NCBI RefSeq assembly: GCF_030348765.1
Contig: NZ_JAUCEU010000007.1
Span: 5,305,501-5,369,500 of the forward strand
Direction of reading: 5' to 3'
DNA: 64,000 nucleotides
DNA from: Neobacillus sp. CF12
Lineage (GTDB): Bacteria > Bacillota > Bacilli > Bacillales > Cytobacillaceae
Part shown: one piece after another, positions 9,023 through 16,701 of the stretch
Position numbering within the stretch: the stretch's first letter is position 1
Layout: each line of letters begins with the position of its first letter
Program-made: the position numbers and the translations under genes
Notes under the pieces: model-generated
The model's input: the letters and a program-made list of their open reading frames with translations, nothing else
The model's database searches: none
Told to the model about the DNA's origin: nothing

Positions 9023-9839
9023 GCAATTTTTTATTGAAGATATTGGCGAACAGGACATTACAACTGATTTAATTTTTCCAAATGAAACAAAAGGTGAAAT
9101 TGTTTTTCTCTCAAAGGATAAGGGGATATTCTGCGGAGAAGAAATTATTAGAACTGGTTTTAAACTATTAAATAATGATATTGAAACACAAGTTTTTGTG
9201 AAGGATGGACAAAAGATTGAATACGGCCAGAAGCTTGCAACTGCCTCTGGAAAAATAGCGGATTTATTAAAAGGAGAAAGAGTTGTCCTTAATTTAATCC
9301 AAAGAATGAGTGGAATTGCTACTCTCACTAAGAAAGCCGTTGACACCCTTGATAGTGGTCATTCCAAAATTTGTGATACACGTAAAACGACACCTGGTTT
9401 GAGAATGCTTGAAAAGTATGCAGTAACCACTGGTGGAGGCTTTAACCATCGTTTCGGCCTATATGATGGAATTATGATTAAAGATAATCATATCTCATTT
9501 GCGGGTTCAATTTCGCATGCGGTTGAAAGTGTTCGAGCAAAAGCCGGTCATATGGTGAAGGTGGAAGTGGAAGTTGAAACCGAAGATCAGGTAAAAGAAG
9601 CTGTGAGTGCTGGTGCAGATGTAATTATGTTTGATAACCGTACCCCGGATGAAATAAAAGAGTTAATTAAATTAGTTCCAACAGGATTTATTACGGAAGC
9701 TTCAGGGGGCATTCAATTGTCCAATTTAGCGGGTTACCGTGATACAGGGGTTGATTATATTTCACTCGGATTTTTAACACATTCTTATAAAGCTCTTGAT
9801 ATCAGTGTCAAAGTTCTTTGGAGCAAAGGAGAGGAATAA
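8991..9839 (+). CDS. nadC: Nicotinate-nucleotide pyrophosphorylase (quinolinate phosphoribosyltransferase)
   Basis: This 282-residue enzyme joins quinolinate and PRPP to give nicotinate mononucleotide. Visible motifs are [27 protein letters not shown], the substrate-binding [27 protein letters not shown] and ITEASGGI. It sits between nadB (overlapping) and nadA (2-base gap), forming a tight nadBCA operon. Confidence 0.97.
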   Translation: MNTLKLRSLLEQFFIEDIGEQDITTDLIFPNETKGEIVFLSKDKGIFCGEEIIRTGFKLLNNDIETQVFVKDGQKIEYGQKLATASGKIADLLKGERVVLNLIQRMSGIATLTKKAVDTLDSGHSKICDTRKTTPGLRMLEKYAVTTGGGFNHRFGLYDGIMIKDNHISFAGSISHAVESVRAKAGHMVKVEVEVETEDQVKEAVSAGADVIMFDNRTPDEIKELIKLVPTGFITEASGGIQLSNLAGYRDTGVDYISLGFLTHSYKALDISVKVLWSKGEE

Positions 9840-9841
9840 AG

Positions 9842-10939
9842 ATGAGTATTTTAGCGACCATGCAAAAAAATAAGATGATTCCTGAAAAATACAAACAAAT
9901 GTCAAAGGAAGAGTTAGAAGCTAGAGTAATTGAAGTGAAAAACAAATTAGGCTCAAAACTTTTCATTCCAGGACATCATTATCAAAAAGATGAAGTCATT
10001 CAGTTTGCGGATGCGACAGGGGATTCTTTAAAATTGGCGCAATTATCAGCTGATAATACGGAAGCAGAATATATCGTTTTCTGCGGCGTCCATTTTATGG
10101 CGGAAACAGCGGATATTCTTACAAATGAAAACCAAAAGGTTATTCTTCCAGATATGCGGGCAGGCTGCTCAATGGCGGACATGGCAGACCTTGATCAGAC
10201 CGAAAAAGCATGGGAAATCCTTCAAGGAATATTTGGAGACACCATCCTTCCATTAACATATGTAAATTCTACAGCAGCAATTAAGTCTTTTGTCGGTGCT
10301 CATGGCGGAGCGAGTGTAACCTCATCTAATGCCGAGACAATGGTAAAGTGGGCATTCACACAGAAGGACCGGATTTTATTTTTACCGGACCAGCATTTAG
10401 GTCGTAATACCGCTGCAGATTTAGGTGTTGGTTTAGATGAAATGGCCGTTTGGAACCCAATTACCAATAAGCTTGAATACGAAGGCGATCCTTTAAAAAT
10501 AAAAGTCATCCTTTGGAAAGGACACTGCTCTGTTCATGAGAACTTTACTGTACAGAATGTCCATGATACACGCAGCCAGTATCCGAACATGACAATTATT
10601 GTACATCCAGAGTGCCGTCGCGAGGTTGTTGAAATATCCGATATGGCTGGTTCTACGAGTTATATTATTAATGCGATTGAAAAGGCAGCGCCTGGTACTG
10701 AGTGGGCGATTGGAACGGAAATGAATTTAGTTAACCGCCTCATTAAGAATCATCCTGATAAAAAAATTATTTCGTTAAATCCTGCAATGTGTCCTTGTTT
10801 GACAATGAATCGAATCGACCTTCCTCATTTAGTGTGGAGTTTGGATACGCTAGAGGATACAAAAAATACGATTAAAGTTGCTGCTGACATTGCTGAAAAT
10901 GCAAAATTAGCGCTCGATCGTATGTTAATAAATGCTTAA
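9842..10939 (+). CDS. nadA: Quinolinate synthase NadA (4Fe-4S)
   Basis: NadA condenses iminoaspartate with dihydroxyacetone phosphate to quinolinate. I chose ATG 9842 ([17 protein letters not shown]) because it follows a GGAGAGG site and the upstream in-frame sequence overlaps nadC. The 365-residue product is the long Bacillus-type form. Cluster ligand candidates lie in [24 protein letters not shown] and [10 protein letters not shown]. Its cluster is expected to be supplied by the divergent nifS product. Confidence 0.97.
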   Translation: MSILATMQKNKMIPEKYKQMSKEELEARVIEVKNKLGSKLFIPGHHYQKDEVIQFADATGDSLKLAQLSADNTEAEYIVFCGVHFMAETADILTNENQKVILPDMRAGCSMADMADLDQTEKAWEILQGIFGDTILPLTYVNSTAAIKSFVGAHGGASVTSSNAETMVKWAFTQKDRILFLPDQHLGRNTAADLGVGLDEMAVWNPITNKLEYEGDPLKIKVILWKGHCSVHENFTVQNVHDTRSQYPNMTIIVHPECRREVVEISDMAGSTSYIINAIEKAAPGTEWAIGTEMNLVNRLIKNHPDKKIISLNPAMCPCLTMNRIDLPHLVWSLDTLEDTKNTIKVAADIAENAKLALDRMLINA

Positions 10940-10947
10940 AAATAGGG

Positions 10948-10985
10948 TAGATGCAATTTTCTCGAATTGCATCTATTTTTATTTA
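10948..10985 (+). terminator. Terminator of the nadBCA operon
   Basis: Arms TAGATGCAATT and AATTGCATCTA flank a short TTCTCG loop and are followed by TTTTTATTTAT. Confidence 0.88.
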
Positions 10986-11060
10986 TCAGAGGTTGATTCA
11001 TATTTTCCCGAAAAAAAGCATAAGTTTTTCTGAAGAATGTTAGCACTTTGCCTATCATCA

Positions 11061-11071
11061 CATAGAATATA
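11061..11071 (+). promoter_or_regulatory. Possible sporulation-sigma -10 element for safA
   Basis: CATAGAATATA matches the sigma-K -10 form CATAnnnTA and is one base from the sigma-E form CATACAAT. It lies about 40 bases before the safA start. The -35 element is not convincing. In B. subtilis safA is a sigma-E gene. Confidence 0.4.
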
Positions 11072-11099
11072 TGGACTTATGCATAGGAGGGAAATCAGA

Positions 11100-13343
11100 G
11101 TGAAGATCCATATCGTACAGAAAGGGGATACTCTTTGGAAAATCGCCAAGAAGTACGGCGTGAATTTTGAAGAGCTGAAAAAGATGAATTCACAGCTCAG
11201 CAACCCTGATATGATTATGCCCGGTATGAAAATAAAAGTCCCAACTTCAGGTGGAAATATAAAAAAAGAAGCGCCTATGGGAACAAAGCCGGGGGCCACA
11301 ATCAACTTAGGCGCCAAGAAAGAAATGCCGATTGCTGAGCAACCGTTTACCAAAGAGAAGCCAAAAGAAATGCCGATTAAAACCGCTCCAAAGAAGGAGG
11401 CTCCAATAAAGGAAGCGCCAATCAAAGAAGCTCCAATTAAAGCAGCGCCTAAAAAAGAGGCTCCTATCAAAGCAGCACCAGTACCAGCGAAAGAAAAACC
11501 AGTAAAAGAAGCGCCAATCAAAACAGCACCAGCGAAAGAAAAACCAGTAAAAGAGATTCCAATCAAGGAAGTACCTGCTAAGGAAGCACCAATTAAAGAA
11601 GCACCGAAAACACCATACACTCCAAAAATGCCTCTGCAAATCATTCCAGAAATCGATATTAACAATTATTATATGAACAATATGACCAATATGGAGGTAA
11701 AACAGCCTGTATTACCGCCAAAACCAACAAATATACTTCCTGAAATAAAAGAACCAGCAAAAGAAATGCCGGTTATGCCTGTACAAGAAGCACCAATGGA
11801 AAACCAGCTCCCGATGCAGCAGCAAATGCCACAAGATTATTGTGTGCCTATTTCACCAATCTTGCCAGGATCAGGGTATTGCCCGCCACCGCCACAATGG
11901 TGTCCGCCGCCGCCTTGTCCACCAATGGGTTTTATGCCGTATCCTCAAGTTCAAGGAGTGGCGATGCCACAGATGCCTAATATGATGCATAATCAATTTG
12001 GTCAGATGCCAGGTGTTGCAGGTGCGGATATTATGGCCCATGGCTATGATGATGAATCTTCATCCTTTATGCCGCAATTGCCTATGACAAACCCAATGGG
12101 CGGTCAAATGCCAATGGGTGGTCAAATGCCAATGGGCGGTCAAATGCCAATGGGCGGCCAAATGCCAATGGGCGGCCAAATGCCAATGGGCGGTCAAATG
12201 CCGATGGGCGGTCAAATGCCGATGGGCGGTCAAATGCCGATGGGCGGTCAAATGCCAATGGGCGGTCAAATGCCGATGGGTGGCCAAATGCCAATGGGCG
12301 GTCAAATGCCGATGGGTGGCCAAATGCCAATGGGCGGTCAAATGCCAATGGGCGGTCAAATGCCGATGGGTGGCCAAATGCCAATGGGCGGTCAGATGCC
12401 AGGAATGGGCCAAATGCCAGAAGATTTTGACCAAATGGTTCCAGAAAGTCAAATGCCTTATTTTGATGAAAGTCCTGAAGAAGTGCCAGTGGGCTCACCT
12501 GCTGCCAAGAGTCAGGGATGGTTCGATCCTCAATCGCAAGGCATGCCAGGAATGGGAGGCCCAATGATGAACCCAGGTTTTGGTCAACCAGGAATGGGAG
12601 GCCCGATGGGACCAGGATTCGATCAGCAAGGAATGGGAGGTCCAATGGGACCAGGATTCGGTCAGCAAGGAATGGGAGGCCCAATGGGACCAGGATTCGG
12701 CCAGCCAGGAATGGGAGGCCCAATGGGACCAGGAATCGGCCAGCAAGGAATGGGAGGCCCAATGGGACCAGGATTCGGCCAGCCAGGAATGGGAGGCCCA
12801 ATGGGACCAGGATTCGGCCAGCCAGGAATGGGAGGCCCAATGGGACCAGGATTCGGCCAGCAAGGAATGGGAGGCCCGATGGGACCAGGATTCGGCCAGC
12901 CAGGAATGGGAGGCCCAATGGGACCAGGATTTGACCAGCCAGGAATGGGAGGCCCGATGGGACCAGGATTTGACCAACAAGGAATGGGCGCGCCATATGG
13001 TCAAATGCCATTCGGCTACCCACAAATGGGGCCATCGCAACAAGTAATGGGAGCACAAGATTTTGAATCACCAGATATGCAAATGCCTTTTGCAGGCATG
13101 CAACAGCCATTTCCTCCTCAAGGGGGATTACCAGCAGGTGCAGGTGGTGACTGTGGGTGTGGTGGACCAAAACCACTAGCAATGCCGCCACAAAACTTTG
13201 TACCACCAACACCTCCTATCTATAGTGCACCATATACAGGACCAGCAAATGTAGCGCAGCCGCCGTATATGAATCCGTATGGAATGGGTCCAATGGATGG
13301 CATGATGCGTTATGATGATGAAAGCAATGAGTATGACTTTTAA
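11100..13343 (+). CDS. safA: Spore coat assembly protein SafA, with long low-complexity repeats
   Basis: GTG 11100 follows AGGAGG (11085-11090) and gives MKIHIVQKGDTLWKIAKKYG, the N-terminal LysM domain of SafA, which binds cortex peptidoglycan at the cortex/coat boundary. The 747-residue product is clearly longer than the B. subtilis protein. After LysM come a Lys/Pro/Ala region with EAPIK repeats, a proline-rich middle, about 17 QMPMGG hexapeptides, about a dozen GMGGPMGPGFGQ-type 12-mers, and a CGCGG motif near the C terminus. Such Gly/Met/Pro/Gln repeats suit a crosslinked coat scaffold. The location next to nadA is the conserved nad-safA arrangement. Confidence 0.93.
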   Translation: MKIHIVQKGDTLWKIAKKYGVNFEELKKMNSQLSNPDMIMPGMKIKVPTSGGNIKKEAPMGTKPGATINLGAKKEMPIAEQPFTKEKPKEMPIKTAPKKEAPIKEAPIKEAPIKAAPKKEAPIKAAPVPAKEKPVKEAPIKTAPAKEKPVKEIPIKEVPAKEAPIKEAPKTPYTPKMPLQIIPEIDINNYYMNNMTNMEVKQPVLPPKPTNILPEIKEPAKEMPVMPVQEAPMENQLPMQQQMPQDYCVPISPILPGSGYCPPPPQWCPPPPCPPMGFMPYPQVQGVAMPQMPNMMHNQFGQMPGVAGADIMAHGYDDESSSFMPQLPMTNPMGGQMPMGGQMPMGGQMPMGGQMPMGGQMPMGGQMPMGGQMPMGGQMPMGGQMPMGGQMPMGGQMPMGGQMPMGGQMPMGGQMPMGGQMPMGGQMPMGGQMPGMGQMPEDFDQMVPESQMPYFDESPEEVPVGSPAAKSQGWFDPQSQGMPGMGGPMMNPGFGQPGMGGPMGPGFDQQGMGGPMGPGFGQQGMGGPMGPGFGQPGMGGPMGPGIGQQGMGGPMGPGFGQPGMGGPMGPGFGQPGMGGPMGPGFGQQGMGGPMGPGFGQPGMGGPMGPGFDQPGMGGPMGPGFDQQGMGAPYGQMPFGYPQMGPSQQVMGAQDFESPDMQMPFAGMQQPFPPQGGLPAGAGGDCGCGGPKPLAMPPQNFVPPTPPIYSAPYTGPANVAQPPYMNPYGMGPMDGMMRYDDESNEYDF
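11380..11620 (+). repeat. EAPIK-type coding repeats in safA
   Basis: Imperfect units encoding K(E/A)APIK and PAKEKPVKEAPIK recur through this stretch. They give a strongly basic, proline-rich linker right after the LysM domain; repeated lysines could serve transglutaminase crosslinking, which is inference. Confidence 0.75.
12093..12400 (+). repeat. 18-bp tandem coding repeat in safA (QMPMGG, about 17 copies)
   Basis: Units of the form CAAATGCCAATGGGCGGT repeat without interruption, differing mainly at third codon positions. The array encodes the hexapeptide QMPMGG. High DNA identity suggests recent expansion by slippage or unequal recombination. Confidence 0.95.
12548..12986 (+). repeat. 36-bp tandem coding repeat in safA (GMGGPMGPGFGQ, about 12 copies)
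   Basis: Units start GGAATGGGAGGCCCAATGGG and encode GMGGPMGPGFGQ with P or Q following and an occasional D for G. Copies are nearly identical in DNA, so copy number probably varies between strains. Confidence 0.95.
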
Positions 13344-14307
13344 ACAAAAAGGAGACGATGATTATTTCATTCGTCTCCTCTCTTATTTAAGCTCCCAATT
13401 CAAAGAAAAAATCATTGAAATGGTGCCCTATAGAAAAAGTGTTATATTCATACGAACAGATAAAAATACCTATATGCTTAAAGGGTTTCATACAAATAAA
13501 CGCCTTCGTCTCCAAGAAGCATTTACAGAAACTCTAAGAAAAGAAGGATTTTTAAAAACCTATCTATTTGTCCATCCTCAAATAAATGACCCACTATTTT
13601 TTGAGGGAACATATTTTGGCTGTTTGGAATATATAAACCCCAATAAAATCCCATTTTCCTTTAAATCTCAGAAAAATCGCCAGGAGGGACTTGAGCTTTT
13701 AGAACAGTATCATCTGGTTACATCTTCCTTTGAGTCACGCTATCGAACATTAATTCCAAAAGGGGTTATTATTGAAAAATGGAGAGATAGAGGATTGGTT
13801 TTTTCCTCGAATGCAACAACTTTAAAATACTTTATTAATGACCAAATTTTAGCCGAACTAATGGATTGGGCAAAATGGTCACTCAGTGGGATGGAAAAGA
13901 ATCGTTCCCTTTTTATCAACGAACCTTATTGTATTCTTCATGGGGATGTAGCGCATCACAACTTCCTGCGTGATTCAAATGGAGTCCTGCATCTTATTGA
14001 TTTTGATTTAATTAGTATTGGTCCAGCTTCCTTAGATTATTTACAATATGCGAATCGAATTCTTCCCAGTTTAGATTGGTCGTTTGAAAAACTATCCCGG
14101 TATTCACAATACGAAAAGTTGTTGAACGAAAAGGCATTTCTATATGCTTTAGCATTTCCTGCAGATATTTTCCGTGAGTGGAATCGGCTCATTCGGGAAG
14201 GCTCATATAGAGACCAGAACAAATATAATCAAATTATGGATTTAACAATAGGTCAGTATTACTCACGAAAAAAATTTATTGATACTTTAAAAATGATGAC
14301 GAAATGA
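13327..14307 (+). CDS. Aminoglycoside-phosphotransferase-fold protein, probable spore coat kinase-like (CotS/YutH type)
   Basis: The 326-residue product has the APH/choline-kinase signature: ILHGDVAHHNFLRD (catalytic loop with HGD and Asn) and LHLIDFDLISIGPASLDYL (metal-binding DFD). Coat proteins CotS, YsxE and YutH of Bacillus share this fold. The gene overlaps the end of safA by 17 bases, which points to a spore role. The start is uncertain: ATG 13327 and ATG 13333 are both possible and neither has a strong ribosome binding site. A hairpin at 13350-13379 lies just inside the coding region. Substrate unknown. Confidence 0.75.
   Translation: MSMTFKQKGDDDYFIRLLSYLSSQFKEKIIEMVPYRKSVIFIRTDKNTYMLKGFHTNKRLRLQEAFTETLRKEGFLKTYLFVHPQINDPLFFEGTYFGCLEYINPNKIPFSFKSQKNRQEGLELLEQYHLVTSSFESRYRTLIPKGVIIEKWRDRGLVFSSNATTLKYFINDQILAELMDWAKWSLSGMEKNRSLFINEPYCILHGDVAHHNFLRDSNGVLHLIDFDLISIGPASLDYLQYANRILPSLDWSFEKLSRYSQYEKLLNEKAFLYALAFPADIFREWNRLIREGSYRDQNKYNQIMDLTIGQYYSRKKFIDTLKMMTK
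13350..13379 (+). terminator. Hairpin after the safA stop, inside the start of the kinase-like gene
   Basis: AGGAGACGA and TCGTCTCCT form a perfect 9-bp stem with a 12-base loop, starting six bases after the safA stop. The tail CTCTTATTT is only moderately T-rich, so it may attenuate rather than fully stop transcription into the downstream gene. Confidence 0.55.
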
Positions 14308-14333
14308 TCTTCTTGGTCTATTATGGCAGAATG

Positions 14334-14405
14334 AAAACCCCCATTATCTCACAACCTAAACGTGAGCATATTCTTTATGCTCACGCAATCGTAGAGGGGG
14401 TTTTT
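14334..14405 (+). terminator. Two-part hairpin terminator that includes the next gene's ribosome binding site
   Basis: The outer arms AAAACCCCC (14334-14342) and GGGGGTTTT (14396-14404) enclose an inner perfect 10-bp stem CGTGAGCATA / TATGCTCACG (14361-14385). The outer stem ends in a T-run, so it looks like the terminator of the kinase-like gene. The only plausible ribosome binding site for the lipoprotein gene, GAGGGGG (14394-14400), is part of its 3' arm. Confidence 0.75.
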
Positions 14406-14408
14406 CGT

Positions 14409-15116
14409 TTGTATAATTTGAAACAGTGGATGATTCCTCTGTCCGCCTTACTAGCTGTTGGGCTGTCAGGTTGCGCAAATGATGACCGTGCTGCTATGGA
14501 CAAAGATAACAAAAACATGGGGCAGCCAGTGGGGTACTATTCGGATGAAAATCATAAAAACGGCTCCAATGGAATGCCTGGTGACAATGATGGTCCAATC
14601 ACTGAATTCATGGACCATAATCTTGGAGTGGAAAACCAATCAATAAACGAAGATAGAAGAAAGCAGTTTGGGGATAGAGATGAAAATGGAAATCCACCAA
14701 ACCCAACAAAACCGCTCGCAGACCATGACCATAATTTTTTTCAAAGAGATAACCAATTTAGTACAAGTGACGCCAATTATCATGGTCATTTAAATCAAAG
14801 ATTGGGAAATACAGGAACAACAACGAAGCCTGAAACTCAGGACCGTCTAACTGAAAGAATTAAAAGTAAGGTTGCTGGCATTGAAAATGTTCGTGAAGTC
14901 CGCTCTGTACTTTATGGAAATTCCATTATGGTTTCCGTGAAATACCATAATAATAAAAGAGCCGAGGAAACCAAAAGAGCGATTCAAAACGCGGTTAAAC
15001 CTTTGGCAGGTGGAAAATCTGTTCAGGTGATAACTGACGATGGTGCACTTGGCCGTGAAGGGAATAGAAACAATGATTCCCAACTGTTAGAACCTAATAG
15101 TCGTAAACACAAATGA
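14409..15116 (+). CDS. Sporulation lipoprotein, YhcN/YlaJ family (CoxA-like)
   Basis: I chose TTG 14409, eight bases after GAGGGGG; it yields a short signal peptide (MYNLKQWMIPLSALLAVGLSGC) with lipobox LSGC, whereas upstream starts add unlikely residues. The 235-residue product has a hydrophilic middle. The C-terminal YhcN/YlaJ-type domain includes RIKSKVAGIENVREVRSVLY, MVSVKY and a K-rich stretch. In B. subtilis CoxA is a cortex-associated spore protein encoded next to safA, which matches the context. TTG 14418 is an alternative start. Confidence 0.82.
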   Translation: MYNLKQWMIPLSALLAVGLSGCANDDRAAMDKDNKNMGQPVGYYSDENHKNGSNGMPGDNDGPITEFMDHNLGVENQSINEDRRKQFGDRDENGNPPNPTKPLADHDHNFFQRDNQFSTSDANYHGHLNQRLGNTGTTTKPETQDRLTERIKSKVAGIENVREVRSVLYGNSIMVSVKYHNNKRAEETKRAIQNAVKPLAGGKSVQVITDDGALGREGNRNNDSQLLEPNSRKHK

Positions 15117-15128
15117 TTTTTAAAATAG

Positions 15129-15172
15129 GAGAGGCAAAGCCATTATTCGGCTTTGTCTCTTTTGATTTTTTT
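15129..15172 (+). terminator. Terminator after the YhcN/YlaJ lipoprotein gene
   Basis: AGAGGCAAAGCC pairs with GGCTTTGTCTCT around ATTATTC, followed by TTTTGATTTTTTT. Confidence 0.82.
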
Positions 15173-15251
15173 ATAAAGGATAAAAAGGGAAAAAAAGGCT
15201 AAACTAGTAGTGAAAAAGAATTAGATCTCTACTAATAAGAGGTGATTATGC

Positions 15252-15803
15252 ATGAGGTTCAATTGGGTAGCACAGTATCGGCTTGGTTTAGCCTTTGTTG
15301 CGGTTGTTCTCTTCATGTCTATCGGAAAGCTGCCGGGAATGATGTTAACTGGCTCCGCCGAAAAAATAGAAAACCATCAAGATCAGCAAAAGTCGGAACC
15401 TCAGCAATTAACCATTATTTTGGAAAGAATCTATCTTGATGGAGAAATAAGTGAGGAAGTAGTCCTTGATTCTTACTGGTCCATAGAAAACTTCTGGGCC
15501 AAGTATGACCAATGGCAGTTAGTTGATATGGATGAATCAACAATGGTTTTTAGAAAACAAATGGATGATATTTCACCATTACTTAAAGCAAACGGTTATT
15601 TCGGTATCACCGATGATGGTGTGTTAACGATTTTTAATGGCCGTCCTGATCGATCACGAATCATCCAATCCTTTTTCCAAATTGATGTGAAAAGGCTTGA
15701 GAGCAGGAAACAAGAAGAGCTTATACAAGGCATTCCCATAAAAACAAAAGACCGTTATGTAGAAGTACTGGAGACCTTTAAACCTTATTCGAAGCGGGAA
15801 TAA
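15252..15803 (+). CDS. bofC: BofC, regulator of sigma-K checkpoint proteolysis
   Basis: The 183-residue product has an N-terminal membrane/signal segment (LGLAFVAVVLFMSIGKLPGMML). The BofC domain follows, with ERIYLDGEISEEVV, FWAKYDQWQLVDMDES, ITDDGVLTIFNGRP and IQSFFQIDV. In B. subtilis BofC is secreted from the forespore into the intermembrane space and restrains SpoIVB, which triggers sigma-K activation. AAGAGGTGA precedes ATG 15252. It normally lies just upstream of ruvA; here an island separates them. Confidence 0.93.
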   Translation: MRFNWVAQYRLGLAFVAVVLFMSIGKLPGMMLTGSAEKIENHQDQQKSEPQQLTIILERIYLDGEISEEVVLDSYWSIENFWAKYDQWQLVDMDESTMVFRKQMDDISPLLKANGYFGITDDGVLTIFNGRPDRSRIIQSFFQIDVKRLESRKQEELIQGIPIKTKDRYVEVLETFKPYSKRE

Positions 15804-15811
15804 TCAATATT

Positions 15812-15846
15812 AAAACAGACTGAGATCATTCAGCCTGTTTTTTTGT
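15812..15846 (+). terminator. Terminator after bofC
   Basis: AAACAG-A-CTGA and TCAG-C-CTGTTT pair around GATCAT, followed by a T-run. Confidence 0.85.
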
Positions 15847-15975
15847 TTTTTAGAAGATTACTGAAATTTCTCATCCTAAAGTTGTAGAAAAAGTTCAAGC
15901 TTTTTTCTGAGGGAAGAATTTCCAAAATCCTTTAAGCTAAAGACATCAAGTTAAACACTTAAAGGAGCGATTGGA

Positions 15976-16701
15976 ATGTTAAATAAAAAAGTTGTTATGA
16001 TCACAGGTGCATCGAGAGGATTGGGCAGAGCTTTGGCACTTGCATTTGCAAAGGAAGGTGCCCGGTTAGCCATTTGCTCTAGAACATCAAACGAATTACT
16101 AAAAGTAAAAGAAGATGCAGAGGCATTAGGTGGAGAGGTGCTCGCAGTTACTGCAGATATTTCACTAACTAGAGATGTAGAACGGTTTGTGGCGATGACA
16201 GAAGAAGCTTTTGGTCAAATTGATGTGCTCATTAATAATGCTTCCATCCTAGGGCCAAGTCCAATGCCGCTATTGCTTGACTATCCAGAAGAAGACTTTG
16301 CAGAAGTGTTACGGGTCAATTCCATTTCGCCATTCCTCGTAGCAAGGAGGGTTATTCCGGGAATGCTGCAGCGCAATCATGGTTCGATCATTAATGTGAC
16401 CTCAGAAGCAGGCAATGTTGGATATGCAGGCTGGGGTGCATACGGAATATCTAAATTTGCTGTTGAGGGTTTAACGGAAACCTGGGCAGATGAACTTAGC
16501 GAAACGAACCTGCGGGTAAATATGGTCGACCCAGGGGAAATGGATACCGACATGCACAGGCTAGCTGTTCCTGACTGTGATTACTCACTAGTAAAGCCAG
16601 AGGATGTCGTAAACGTATTCTTGTATTTAGCTTCTGATAAGTCTGCAGGAATTACAGGTCAGCGCTTTGAAGCGCAAGAGTTCTCAGGGGAGGGAATATG
16701 A
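15976..16701 (+). CDS. Short-chain dehydrogenase/reductase, first gene of the QueA-like island
   Basis: This 241-residue classical SDR has the cofactor motif TGASRGLG, the structural NNAS, and the catalytic Ser, Tyr and Lys in VTSEAGNVGYAGWGAYGISK. The basic residue after TGAS and RT at the end of strand two suggest NADP(H) preference. An AAAGGAG site precedes ATG 15976. It overlaps the next gene by 4 bases (ATGA), so the two proteins are translationally coupled. The substrate is not recognisable; pairing with a QueA-like protein and a VOC protein suggests a small-molecule or nucleoside pathway. Confidence 0.88.
   Translation: MLNKKVVMITGASRGLGRALALAFAKEGARLAICSRTSNELLKVKEDAEALGGEVLAVTADISLTRDVERFVAMTEEAFGQIDVLINNASILGPSPMPLLLDYPEEDFAEVLRVNSISPFLVARRVIPGMLQRNHGSIINVTSEAGNVGYAGWGAYGISKFAVEGLTETWADELSETNLRVNMVDPGEMDTDMHRLAVPDCDYSLVKPEDVVNVFLYLASDKSAGITGQRFEAQEFSGEGI

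Noticed and set aside
12082..13212. A 376-codon open frame on the minus strand across safA, with further long frames on both strands (12060-12452, 12495-13058, 12518-12934, 12580-13047)
   Set aside because: These are by-products of 18- and 36-bp repeats: because the units are multiples of three, any stop-free phase stays open. They have no ribosome binding sites and give meaningless repeats such as PLAFDR.
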